DNA from: JBBIQS01 sp037442205
GTDB taxonomy: Bacteria; Myxococcota; Myxococcia; Myxococcales; UBA5297
Reading direction: 5' to 3'
Length of the DNA stretch: 20,529 nucleotides
Assembly (NCBI GenBank): GCA_037442205.1
Contig: JBBIQS010000123.1
Span: forward strand, 1-20,529
Shown here: piece after piece, positions 1 through 6,454 of the stretch
Layout: each line of letters starts with the position of its first letter
Numbering within the stretch: position 1 is the first letter of the stretch
Notes under the pieces: generated by a model
The model's database searches: none
Told to the model about the DNA's origin: nothing
The model's input: the letters and a program-made list of their open reading frames with translations, nothing else
Translations under genes and position numbers: made by a program

Positions 1-136
1 AACCAATCGAGCGGCGAGGGAGGCAACAGGAAGGACTGCGAGGGGCTGTAGGCGCGATAGGTCTTGCTCACCGCGCCTTCAGACCACGCTAAAGCAGGCC
101 CTGTCTATTTCCGCAACACACTCCTAGGAGACCGCC

Positions 137-394
137 ATGAAGAAGTGCCTCGCCGCCATCGCCCTGCTGATCCTCGCCTCGCCGGCCTTCGCCGCCGACG
201 ACGCCTCCTGCAGCGCCTGGCTCGCCTCCCTCAAGAAGGCCAGCAAGACCGCCGGTGGCGAGCAGATGGACGACGCCACCGCGAAGTTCTGGAAGAAGAG
301 CTGCCTCAAGAGCGACAACGCCGAGGTGAAGAAGTCCACCGCCTGCCTCGACAAGGCCAAGAGCGAGGCCGAGGTCAAGAAGTGCCTGGACTGA
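137..394 (+). CDS. Small secreted four-cysteine protein, function unknown
   Basis: The product is 85 residues. It begins with a clear Sec signal peptide (MKK, hydrophobic stretch 5-17, then an AFA-A cleavage site near residue 19), so the mature form is about 66 residues and probably periplasmic or extracellular. The mature part has four cysteines (25, 56, 70, 83) and otherwise alternates Lys, Glu and Ala in a way that suggests two or three helices stapled by two disulfides. The start is supported by an AGGAG ribosome site at 126-130, six bases before the ATG. I do not recognise a family. It faces the minus-strand lipoprotein gene across a terminator, so it is probably transcribed alone. Confidence 0.75.
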   Translation: MKKCLAAIALLILASPAFAADDASCSAWLASLKKASKTAGGEQMDDATAKFWKKSCLKSDNAEVKKSTACLDKAKSEAEVKKCLD

Positions 395-420
395 GGTCGG
401 TTTGACCGTCCAGCAGGCAG

Positions 421-452
421 TAAGAAGGCCCCGCCGCTCTCGCGACGGGGCC
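421..452 (-). terminator. Rho-independent terminator of the cysteine-rich lipoprotein gene
   Basis: On the minus strand, 32 bases past the stop codon at 484, an 11-bp stem (GGCCCCGUCGC with GCGGCGGGGCC, one G-U pair) closes a GAGA tetraloop of the GNRA class and is followed by UUCUUA. On the plus strand the same DNA has a C-A mismatch in the stem and no T-run, so it should work mainly for the minus-strand gene. It may weakly stop the convergent small secreted gene too. Confidence 0.7.
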
Positions 453-483
453 CCTCACGGACGAGCCTCCGGATGAGGCGCGC

Positions 484-1866
484 CTACTTGCAGTAGCCGA
501 CGTTGCTGCTCGCGGCGAAGGCGGTGCAGGTCTTGTGCAGGGTGCTCTTCGTGGAGCAGAAGGTGGCGTTGGTGGTGTCGCAGATCCAGGCGCAGACGCT
601 GGTGGCGCCGCCCTCGTTGACGCAGGTGCGGCCGCCCTTGCAGTCGTTGGGGTTGGTGCAGACCGAGCTGGCGTTGCCGGCGCCGGTGGTCAGGCAGGCG
701 GTGGCGACGGTGGTCGGATTGGTCACGTAGCAGGACTGACCGGTGGCGCAGGCGGTGATCCCGCCCAGCGCGTTGCAGCCGGTGCCGCCGCTGCCGGCGT
801 CGGTCCCGACCACGGTGCCAGCGTCGGCGCCGGTGCTAGCGCTGGTGCAGACGCCCAGGTTGATCGTGGGATCGACCGTGCTGCACTTGCCGCTGGCGCA
901 GGCGGTGGGATTGACCGTGGTGTTGCACATCTCCATGCAGGCCGCGGCGGTGCAACCGGTGTTGGAGCACACGCACAGGCCGCCAGGGACGCACTCGTTG
1001 TCGAGAGTCCCGGTGCAGTTGGTGCCCAGGGCCACGCTGCCTGGCGCCATGCACACCCCGACGTTGCTCATGTTGAGGTAGCAGGCCTGCCCGCCGCCGC
1101 AGCTGGTGGCCGCGCTGTAGATGTCGCAGCCGCCGGCAGTGCCGCCGTCGCCACCGCCGATCACCGTCCCGGCGTCGGAACCCACCACCGTCCCGGCGTC
1201 GGAGCCAACCACCGTCCCGGCATCGGGGCTGCCGCCGGGGACGCAGACCCCGAAGCTGGCGCCCTGGAGTCCCTGGCAGGTGCCGGTGCAACTGGCGGCG
1301 TTGGCGGGATCGCACACCGCCAGGCAGGTCGAGCTGTTGGGGACGTTGGGGTTGCCGGCGCAGATCGCGCCCATCACGCACTCGTTGGCGGCGGTGCCCT
1401 GGCAGGTCGAGCCGATGGCCAACGTCCCCGGAGTCATGCACATGTTGCCGGTGGTGTCCGGGTAGCAGGCCTGGCCGCCGGGGCAGCTGGCGCCGTTGAG
1501 CGGGTCGCAGCCAGTGGTGCCGGCGTCGCCGCCGCCGGTGTCGCAGACGCCCTGGTTGCAGGTGCCGGCGGCGCACTGACAGCTGCCGCCGCAGCCGTCG
1601 TCGCCGCAGGTGGTGCCGTCGCAGTTGGGCGTGCAGGTCTTGTCCTGGCAGGTGTGGGTCGCGGCGCTGCAGGTCTGGGTGGCGGTGCAGCACTGGGTGC
1701 CGCAGGGATTGGAGCAGGACGGATTGCCGCCGCCGGCGTCCTTCTTGGTCCCGGCATCGGCTGTCTTGATGGTCGAGGGCGAGCCGCAGCCGCTGGCGAC
1801 GGCGACCGCGACGGCGAAGGCCGCCACGAGGGCGAGCGGAAGGACCGCTTGAGCGAAGGACTTCAT
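484..1866 (-). CDS. Cysteine-rich lipoprotein with three repeated modules
   Basis: The product is 460 residues from the ATG at 1866, chosen over an upstream in-frame start (1995) because it has an AGGAG ribosome site and opens directly into a lipoprotein signal (hydrophobic 7-24, lipobox VASGC, Cys27). After the lipidated Cys comes a short Asp/Lys/Gly linker and then a dense cysteine region containing CGDDGCGGSC, a motif common in myxobacterial secreted proteins. Three related modules of about 80-95 residues follow, each starting GCD or GCN and containing a GQACY or GQSCY element and a late VC or YC. They are joined by Asp-Ala-Gly-Thr-Val-Val-Gly-Ser repeats. It is probably surface or periplasmic and disulfide-rich. 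No catalytic motif is visible, and the role is unknown. Confidence 0.8.
   Translation of the reverse strand: MKSFAQAVLPLALVAAFAVAVAVASGCGSPSTIKTADAGTKKDAGGGNPSCSNPCGTQCCTATQTCSAATHTCQDKTCTPNCDGTTCGDDGCGGSCQCAAGTCNQGVCDTGGGDAGTTGCDPLNGASCPGGQACYPDTTGNMCMTPGTLAIGSTCQGTAANECVMGAICAGNPNVPNSSTCLAVCDPANAASCTGTCQGLQGASFGVCVPGGSPDAGTVVGSDAGTVVGSDAGTVIGGGDGGTAGGCDIYSAATSCGGGQACYLNMSNVGVCMAPGSVALGTNCTGTLDNECVPGGLCVCSNTGCTAAACMEMCNTTVNPTACASGKCSTVDPTINLGVCTSASTGADAGTVVGTDAGSGGTGCNALGGITACATGQSCYVTNPTTVATACLTTGAGNASSVCTNPNDCKGGRTCVNEGGATSVCAWICDTTNATFCSTKSTLHKTCTAFAASSNVGYCK
1163..1234. repeat. 24-bp tandem repeat, three copies, in the lipoprotein gene
   Basis: Three head-to-tail units begin with ACCGTCCCGG at 1163, 1187 and 1211. 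The first two are nearly identical and the third decays in its last ten bases. The period is a multiple of three, so each unit adds eight residues (DAGTVVGS) to the flexible linker between modules 1 and 2. A shorter copy of the same octapeptide is seen again in the linker before module 3. Confidence 0.8.
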
Positions 1867-2214
1867 GAAGTCTCCTGGCGGACGACGAGAGGTGGCCGAC
1901 GCCTCTGTGCAGCCTTCGTGCCCGCGCCGAATCTGGACAATTAAGCCCTTCGGCGGCGGCGCGCCGACCTCGGAAGCGGAGCGCCGACGGAGCAATTGTC
2001 TGGGGCGCGAACGCCCGCGCTGCCAAGCGGATTTACGGATCTGGCCTGGGCCCTGAGTGAATTCGCCCAGTTGGCTCGGGAGGGCGCGGCGGGCCGCGGC
2101 CGGCGGGAGGTGGCTGAAGGCTTTTTTCAGCGGTCGAAGGTCGCACTGAAAGCTTCTTCAAACGTAGACTGCTGCGCGTCCAATCGCTCTCCCCGGACCT
2201 GAAGGAGCGCTGCC
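1867..2214. other. Divergent intergenic region without a recognisable gene
   Basis: This 348-base gap separates two divergent secreted-protein genes and must hold both promoters, but I see no convincing -35/-10 pair. It contains a short inverted repeat (GCTGAA at 2113-2118, TTCAGC at 2126-2131) with a T6 run in the loop. The ribosome sites are AGGAG just upstream of 1866 on the minus strand and GAAGGAG at 2201-2207 for the plus-strand gene. Short ORFs here have no ribosome site and look like chance. Confidence 0.5.
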
Positions 2215-2643
2215 ATGACCACGAAGCTCTCGGCGTCGGTCTTCCTATGCGTGCTGCTGATCTCGACCGCCGCGGCGGCGGACATCGAGATCCGCAAGAG
2301 CGGCTCGAGCTGGGCGGTGGTGGAGAACAACGGCACGGTGCGCATCCACGGCAGCTCGGTCGGTCAGATCGAGTCCAACGGCACCGTCCGCAAGAACGGC
2401 AGCTCGGTGGGCCAGGTCGAGAGCGATGGCACCATCCGCAAGAGCGGCAGCTCGATCGGCAAGATCGAGAGCGACGGGACCCTGCGCAAGAACGGCAGCT
2501 CGATCGGGCAGATCGAGTCCGGGGGCACCATCCGCAAGAGCGGCTCGTCGTGGGGCAGCGCCTCCAACTGCTGCGGCGACCACGGCTCGAAGCGCGCGGT
2601 GGCGGCAGTGCTGGCGTTCTTCAGCGACGAGTTCGGGTACTGA
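2215..2643 (+). CDS. Secreted protein built of six 16-residue beta-type repeats
   Basis: The product is 142 residues with a signal peptide (hydrophobic 8-21, cleavage near AAA-AD). Residues 25-120 are six consecutive 16-residue units of the form [T][VIL]RK[NS]GSS[VIW]G[QK][IV]ES[DN]G. The first is slightly degenerate, and the last changes to a SASNCC ending with a vicinal Cys pair. The tail 121-142 is a short hydrophobic helix ending in FGY. Alternating Ile/Val and Gly with this periodicity resembles the small beta-flower proteins (four- or five-bladed repeat proteins of unknown role); that link is from memory of their repeat style and is uncertain. The start has a good GGAG site eight bases upstream. 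The stop is 30 bases from the convergent chemotaxis gene. Confidence 0.8.
   Translation: MTTKLSASVFLCVLLISTAAAADIEIRKSGSSWAVVENNGTVRIHGSSVGQIESNGTVRKNGSSVGQVESDGTIRKSGSSIGKIESDGTLRKNGSSIGQIESGGTIRKSGSSWGSASNCCGDHGSKRAVAAVLAFFSDEFGY
2287..2574 (+). repeat. 48-bp tandem coding repeat, six copies
   Basis: The six 16-residue protein units correspond to six 48-bp DNA units. Units 2 to 5 are close at nucleotide level (shared CGCAAGAACGGCAGCTCG or CGCAAGAGCGGCAGCTCG segments), which suggests growth by unequal recombination or slippage. Confidence 0.8.
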
Positions 2644-2673
2644 CCCCGGCGCGGGCACCAGGGTCGGCCGCGG

Positions 2674-4206
2674 TCAGATCCGCAGCTCGCCGACCACGCC
2701 GCGGATGCGCTCCGCCAGGCCTTGCAGCCGCAGCGAGGCCTTCTCTGCCTCGCTGATCGATCCGGTCACCCGGTTCATCGCGTGGTTCAGGCTCAAGATC
2801 CCGTCCATCACCTGGCCGATTCCCTCGTCCTGCTCGTCGACCGCGTGGGCGATCTGATGGACCGCCTGGCTCGACTCCTGGACCACCTGGGTCATCTTGC
2901 GCAGGCTGTCGCCGGAGCTCTGGATCTCGCCGACGCTCTCCTCCATGCGCTTGGCGCCGCTCTCGCTGCTCTGCAGCGTCTGGCGGATGGCCTTCTGCAC
3001 CTCGACCAGGATCTGCCGGATGCGGTTGGTGGCCTCGAGCGACTGATCGGAGAGCAGCCGGACCTCGCGGGCCACCACTGCGAAGCCGGCGCCCGCCTCG
3101 CCGGCCCGGGCCGCCTCCATCGCCGCGTTGAGCGCCAGCAGGTTCGACTGGTCGGCGATGTCCTTGACGCTGGCGACGATCCCGGCGATCTGCAGGGTGC
3201 TCTGCGACAGCAGCTTGGTGCGCTCCATCACCGCCGAGGCCTGGGCCTGGACCTCCTCCAGGCTGCGCCGGGTCGCCTCCACCGCCAGCTGCCCGGCGCC
3301 GCTGAGCTTCGAGGCCTGGGCGGCCATCTCGGTGACGTCCTTGGCCCGCTTGGCGGCCATCCCCGAGGTCGACTTGAGCTGCTGCACCGCCGCCCCGGCC
3401 GCCGACAGCCCAGACGCCTGCTTCTCCACCGCCTCCCGCTCCATCCGCGTCAGCGCGTTCACCGATTCTGCCGCCTGCGTCAGCTCGTTCAGTCCGCCGG
3501 CCAGCGTGGCGGCCATCTGGTGCAGCCGGTCGATCATCTGCTGAAAGCAGCGGGCCAGCTCGCCGATCTCGTCGCGGCTGTCGACCGCGATCTTCTGCCG
3601 CAGGTCGCCGGCGCGGACGATCTGCTGGGCCGCGGCGGTCAGCTGCTCGATCGGCCGGACCAGCAGCCGCGCCGCCACCAGCGCCGCCACCACCCCCAGG
3701 ACGATGAGCAGCAGCGAGAACAGCGCGACCATCGCCAGGTGGCCGCGGGTGTCGCTGTCCACCTGGGCCAGTGACATCCCCACCAGCAGCAGCCCCGACC
3801 CGCGGGTGGTCGGCAGCGGAATGCGAACCTCGAGTCCGTTCGCCACCGCGGCCACCGACCCCTTGAGGACCACCGGCGGTTTGTCGGGCAGCAGCTCCCG
3901 GTGGACCGCGGCGGCCACCGTGCCGTCGGGTCGGAAGATGCCGGCGTACTTCACCTCGGCGACCGCCTCCATCCCGCCCAGCACCGGCTGCAGCGCCCCT
4001 GCCTGGTCGACCGCCAGCGCCCGGGTCGCCGAGCCGGCCGCCGCCAGCCCCATCGACAGGGCGCGCCGCTCCTCCCAGCCGCGGCTGAACGACCGCAGCC
4101 AGGCGGGGAAGAAGGCCAGGTTGAAGAGAGTGACCGCGGCCAGCAGCAGGCCGATCAGCCCCAGCAGGTTGAGGCGCAGCGAGCTGCGCCACGCACGGAA
4201 ACGCAT
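2674..4206 (-). CDS. Methyl-accepting chemotaxis protein
   Basis: The product is 510 residues with standard transducer layout: TM1 about 11-31, a periplasmic sensor region 32-157 with a Cache/PAS-like stretch (AGIFRPDGTV around 89-97), TM2 about 158-178, HAMP about 179-231, and a long coiled-coil signalling domain. The kinase-interacting hairpin tip is at 350-386 (DIADQSNLLALNAAMEAARA and AGFAVVAREVR), a hallmark of the family that couples to CheA and CheW. There is no C-terminal CheR/CheB docking pentapeptide, so adaptation would rely on other receptors or direct binding. The ligand cannot be read from sequence. The gene lies 59 bases downstream of dnaN on the same strand, an unusual partner, with a perfect hairpin in between. 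The upstream region has GGAGG and GGGGG tracts before the ATG. Confidence 0.93.
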   Translation of the reverse strand: MRFRAWRSSLRLNLLGLIGLLLAAVTLFNLAFFPAWLRSFSRGWEERRALSMGLAAAGSATRALAVDQAGALQPVLGGMEAVAEVKYAGIFRPDGTVAAAVHRELLPDKPPVVLKGSVAAVANGLEVRIPLPTTRGSGLLLVGMSLAQVDSDTRGHLAMVALFSLLLIVLGVVAALVAARLLVRPIEQLTAAAQQIVRAGDLRQKIAVDSRDEIGELARCFQQMIDRLHQMAATLAGGLNELTQAAESVNALTRMEREAVEKQASGLSAAGAAVQQLKSTSGMAAKRAKDVTEMAAQASKLSGAGQLAVEATRRSLEEVQAQASAVMERTKLLSQSTLQIAGIVASVKDIADQSNLLALNAAMEAARAGEAGAGFAVVAREVRLLSDQSLEATNRIRQILVEVQKAIRQTLQSSESGAKRMEESVGEIQSSGDSLRKMTQVVQESSQAVHQIAHAVDEQDEGIGQVMDGILSLNHAMNRVTGSISEAEKASLRLQGLAERIRGVVGELRI

Positions 4207-4250
4207 CGAGAACCCCCTACCTCCACGATGCCCTGCCTAGGTCACTGAAG

Positions 4251-4270
4251 TCTGAGCGCGACCGCTCAGA
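4251..4270 (-). terminator. Hairpin overlapping the dnaN stop codon
   Basis: A perfect 8-bp inverted repeat (TCTGAGCG and CGCTCAGA) closes a four-base loop and includes the dnaN stop codon at 4266-4268. Only a weak pyrimidine tail (CTTC) follows on the minus strand, so it is at best a weak or rho-assisted terminator or an mRNA 3'-end stem separating dnaN from the chemotaxis gene. Confidence 0.35.
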
Positions 4271-5375
4271 TGCGCATCGGCATGATCACCGCGGTGTAGC
4301 TCTTGTCGGCCGAGGGGCGCAGCACGCCCGGGCTCTGCTCGTCGATGAGCTCGAAGAGGATCTCCTCGCCGTCCATCGAGGCCAGCACGTCGAGCAGGTA
4401 GCGGGCGTTGAAACCCACCTCGACCTTGCCGCCGGAGTAGTCCACCGCCAGCTCCTCGGTGGCCTCGCCCAGGTCGGGGTTCTGGCTCGACAGCCGCAGC
4501 ACGCCCTCGATCAGGTCGAAGCGGATGGCGTGGCTCTTCTCCTCCGACAGCAGGCTGATCCGCTTGAGGGTCTCGGCGAAGCGCTTGCGGCTGATCTTGA
4601 GCTGCTTGTCGCCTTCCTTGGGGATCACTTCCTGGTAGTCGGGGAACTGGCCGTCGATCAGGCGCATGATCATCGACAGGCCGCTCTTCTTGAAGATGGC
4701 GCTGGTGTCGCCGAAGCCCAGGAAGCACTCGGCCTCGGGGGCCTCCTCCAACAGCCGGCGCAGCTCGAGCAGGCCCTTGCGCGGCAGGATCACGCCCTTC
4801 TTCAGCTTGAAGTCGCTGCCCTCCATCGCCCGCTCGACCAGGCTCAGCCGGTGGCCGTCGGTGGCCACCACCCGGATCTTCCCGCCCTCGGCGGCCTCGA
4901 AGTACAGGCCGTTGAGGATGTAGCGGGTCTCGTCGGTGGAGATGGCGAAGCTGGTCTTGTTGATCATCTCCAGCAGCGTCTTGCCGTCGGCCTTGACCAG
5001 GCTCGACTTCTCTTCCTTGGGCAGGGCCGGGTACTCGTCGGCGGGCATGCCCAAGAGCTTGAAGCGGGCCGAGCCGCAGACGATCTCCACCGCGTTGTTG
5101 CCGGTGGACTTCACCGTCACCTTGGACTCGGGCAGGGCCCGCACCAGGTCGAACAGGTGCTTGGAGGAGAGGGTGATCGCCCCTTCCTTGAGGACCTCGG
5201 CCGGGTGCTCGCTGACCAGCCCGATGTCCAGGTCGAAGGCGGTCAGGGTGACGCCGTTCTTGCCGGCCTGGACCAGCACGTTGGCCAGGATCGGGATGGT
5301 GGTCTTGCGCTCGGCGATGCCCTGGGCGCGGTGGAGCGCCTTGCCCAACTCCTCGGCGGCGATGCGGAATTCCAT
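4266..5375 (-). CDS. dnaN: DNA polymerase III beta subunit (sliding clamp)
   Basis: The product is 369 residues, the normal length for the clamp. It forms a head-to-tail dimer ring around DNA that tethers polymerase III and other repair and replication proteins. Three similar clamp domains can be followed across the chain, and the C-terminus ends AVIMPMRI, matching the conserved clamp tail that lines the client-binding pocket. Other typical segments are VATDGHRLSLVE (the central domain) and ILPRKGLLEL. The ATG at 5375 has a GGGAG ribosome site. In most bacteria dnaN follows dnaA in one operon; here a two-gene plus-strand module and 394 bases of noncoding DNA intervene, so dnaN needs its own promoter. 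Confidence 0.97.
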   Translation of the reverse strand: MEFRIAAEELGKALHRAQGIAERKTTIPILANVLVQAGKNGVTLTAFDLDIGLVSEHPAEVLKEGAITLSSKHLFDLVRALPESKVTVKSTGNNAVEIVCGSARFKLLGMPADEYPALPKEEKSSLVKADGKTLLEMINKTSFAISTDETRYILNGLYFEAAEGGKIRVVATDGHRLSLVERAMEGSDFKLKKGVILPRKGLLELRRLLEEAPEAECFLGFGDTSAIFKKSGLSMIMRLIDGQFPDYQEVIPKEGDKQLKISRKRFAETLKRISLLSEEKSHAIRFDLIEGVLRLSSQNPDLGEATEELAVDYSGGKVEVGFNARYLLDVLASMDGEEILFELIDEQSPGVLRPSADKSYTAVIMPMRI

Positions 5376-5769
5376 GGTCCGGGCTCCCTATCGCAGTGAC
5401 TAGAAGAAGATCTCTCTGTGTATGTCGTCGTCGATAGCAGACAGTGTGGAGATGTGGGCAACTGTCGGAAGTGTACGTAATCAGCCGACGTTCCCCTCCA
5501 CAGGCCGCTGGAGAGAATACCGAGCCAGCCTGTGTACCAACAGCCTCGAAAAGTTGTCAACAGTGCGGGGCCGCCCGGGAACAGGCTGTTCCATGTGTTG
5601 AGCGCAGGACTTCCACAGTTTTTCCAGGTCAACATTTGCCGGGCAGGCGGGGGCTCGGACGGCCGCGCGGAAGGGAACTGTGTCGGGGAGCGGACTTCCA
5701 CAGGTTGGCGACAGTGTGCTGTGGAGAACGGGGTGGGCGGAAGTCGGGGCGAGCGCGTAAGCTGGCGGG
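5376..5769. other. dnaN upstream region with weak DnaA-box-like cluster
   Basis: This 394-base noncoding stretch contains repeated TCCACA/TGTGGA cores: TGTGGAGAT 5445-5453, CCCTCCACA 5494-5502, ACTTCCACA 5609-5617, ACTTCCACA 5694-5702 and TGTGGAGAA 5720-5728. There is also TTGTCAACA at 5554-5562, one change from the TTGTCCACA variant of the DnaA box. Each matches the TTATCCACA consensus imperfectly, but six in about 285 bases of GC-rich DNA looks more than chance. The region must also hold the dnaN promoter. It could be a second DnaA-binding sub-region of the origin or a site for autoregulation of dnaN. Confidence 0.45.
5578..5592. promoter_or_regulatory. 15-bp perfect palindrome upstream of dnaN, operator candidate
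   Basis: GGAACAG and CTGTTCC flank a single central G, an odd-length perfect inverted repeat 186 bases upstream of the dnaN start. Such symmetry is typical of a dimeric repressor site. The GAAC-N5-GTTC core resembles LexA-type boxes with GAAC-N4-GTTC but has the wrong spacing, so I do not assign it. Confidence 0.35.
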
Positions 5770-6018
5770 GTGAAGGTGACTGGAAAGCCCAGGAAGAAGG
5801 CCGCGGGGAGGCCAGCGGCCTTCTCTCGGCGCCTGGACGCCGGGCAGATGGGGTTCGACCTGGGCCTGCTGGAGGCCAACCTCCGGCGCACGCCTGACGA
5901 GCGGGTGCGGGTTCACGAGAGCGCCTGGGAGCTGGCCAGCGCCCTTCGCGAGGCAGGGGAGAGGTACCGTGCGAAACATGAAGGAGCTGGTCGGAAGACT
6001 TCTCGACGCCGGGGTTGA
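5770..6018 (+). CDS. Small partner protein of the downstream nucleotidyltransferase
   Basis: The product is 82 residues from a GTG start; a second possible start is the ATG at 5848 (56 residues), and neither has a strong ribosome site. The N-terminal 25 residues are Lys/Arg-rich. The conserved-looking part is 28-70, with LLEANLRRTPDERVRVHESA followed by an Ala/Leu helix. Short ORFs of this type (NL..TP.ERL..H motif) are familiar immediately upstream of stand-alone nucleotidyltransferase genes, from recollection of such pairs. It overlaps the next gene by 50 bases, which implies coupled translation. By analogy with MNT/HEPN-type or AbiE-type pairs it could be a regulator or antitoxin, but no such role is shown here. 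Confidence 0.6.
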   Translation: MKVTGKPRKKAAGRPAAFSRRLDAGQMGFDLGLLEANLRRTPDERVRVHESAWELASALREAGERYRAKHEGAGRKTSRRRG

Positions 6019-6448
6019 GTTCGTGGTGGTCGGGGGCTTCGCCGCAGTGACGCACGGCTCGACCCGGCTGACGCAGGACATAGATCTCTGCGCCTCGTTC
6101 GACCCGGAGAATCTGCAGCGGGCCATCGACGCCCTGCGCCCGGTGCAGCCGCGGCCCTCCATTCCCGTCGGCGAGGAGATTCCCCAGGTGGTTGAGGAAT
6201 CGGATGGCTTCGTGAGCCTCCACCTGGAGACTGACGCCGGCGACCTGGAGCTGCACTCTGGGATCGCCGGAGAGGGCGGGTTCGCCGAGGTTCGCCGGCG
6301 CAGCATCGAGGTCGGGCTGTGGGGGCGAGAGGTGCGGGTCATCGACCTCGACGCGCTGATCGACGCCAAGCGGGCGCTGAAAAGGCCCAAGGATCTCGAG
6401 GTGTTGAGCGAGCTGGAGGAGATCCGCAGGCGGACGCGAGGAGGCTGA
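5969..6448 (+). CDS. Minimal nucleotidyltransferase (AbiEii/MNT-like fold)
   Basis: The product is 159 residues. The polymerase-beta-type nucleotidyltransferase signature is clear: GG at 22-23, GS at 30-31, and the metal-binding pair in TQDIDL (Asp37, Asp39), with a third acidic residue probably in GDLELH (Asp92). The C-terminal LIDAKRALKRPKDLEVLSEL helix (129-148) is typical of this subfamily. The likely reaction is transfer of a nucleotide to an RNA or protein; the target is unknown. The GTG at 5969 is chosen because GGGGAGAGG ends four bases before it; the ATG at 5978 is an alternative. The gene is convergent with dnaA, with only six bases between stop codons, and sits with its small partner between dnaA and dnaN. 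Confidence 0.82.
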   Translation: MRNMKELVGRLLDAGVEFVVVGGFAAVTHGSTRLTQDIDLCASFDPENLQRAIDALRPVQPRPSIPVGEEIPQVVEESDGFVSLHLETDAGDLELHSGIAGEGGFAEVRRRSIEVGLWGREVRVIDLDALIDAKRALKRPKDLEVLSELEEIRRRTRGG

Positions 6449-6454
6449 GTCCGC

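Noticed and set aside
1..51. Open frame from the left edge ending in TAG at 49-51, possible tail of an upstream gene
   Set aside because: Only 16 residues are visible and no motif supports coding; another frame is open for longer, so it cannot be judged.
535..1944. Long open frame on the plus strand opposite the cysteine-rich lipoprotein gene
   Set aside because: It is almost only Ala, Gly, Val and Asp, an antisense shadow of GC-rich repeats, without a ribosome site or signal.
5400..5460. DnaA-trio-like TAG/AAG triplets near 5400 next to a TGTGGAGAT box
   Set aside because: Only one clear TAG triplet is present and the spacing to the box does not match the known arrangement.
5578..5592. LexA (SOS) box
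   Set aside because: The GAAC and GTTC halves are separated by five bases rather than four, and the lineage's own LexA motif is not known to me.
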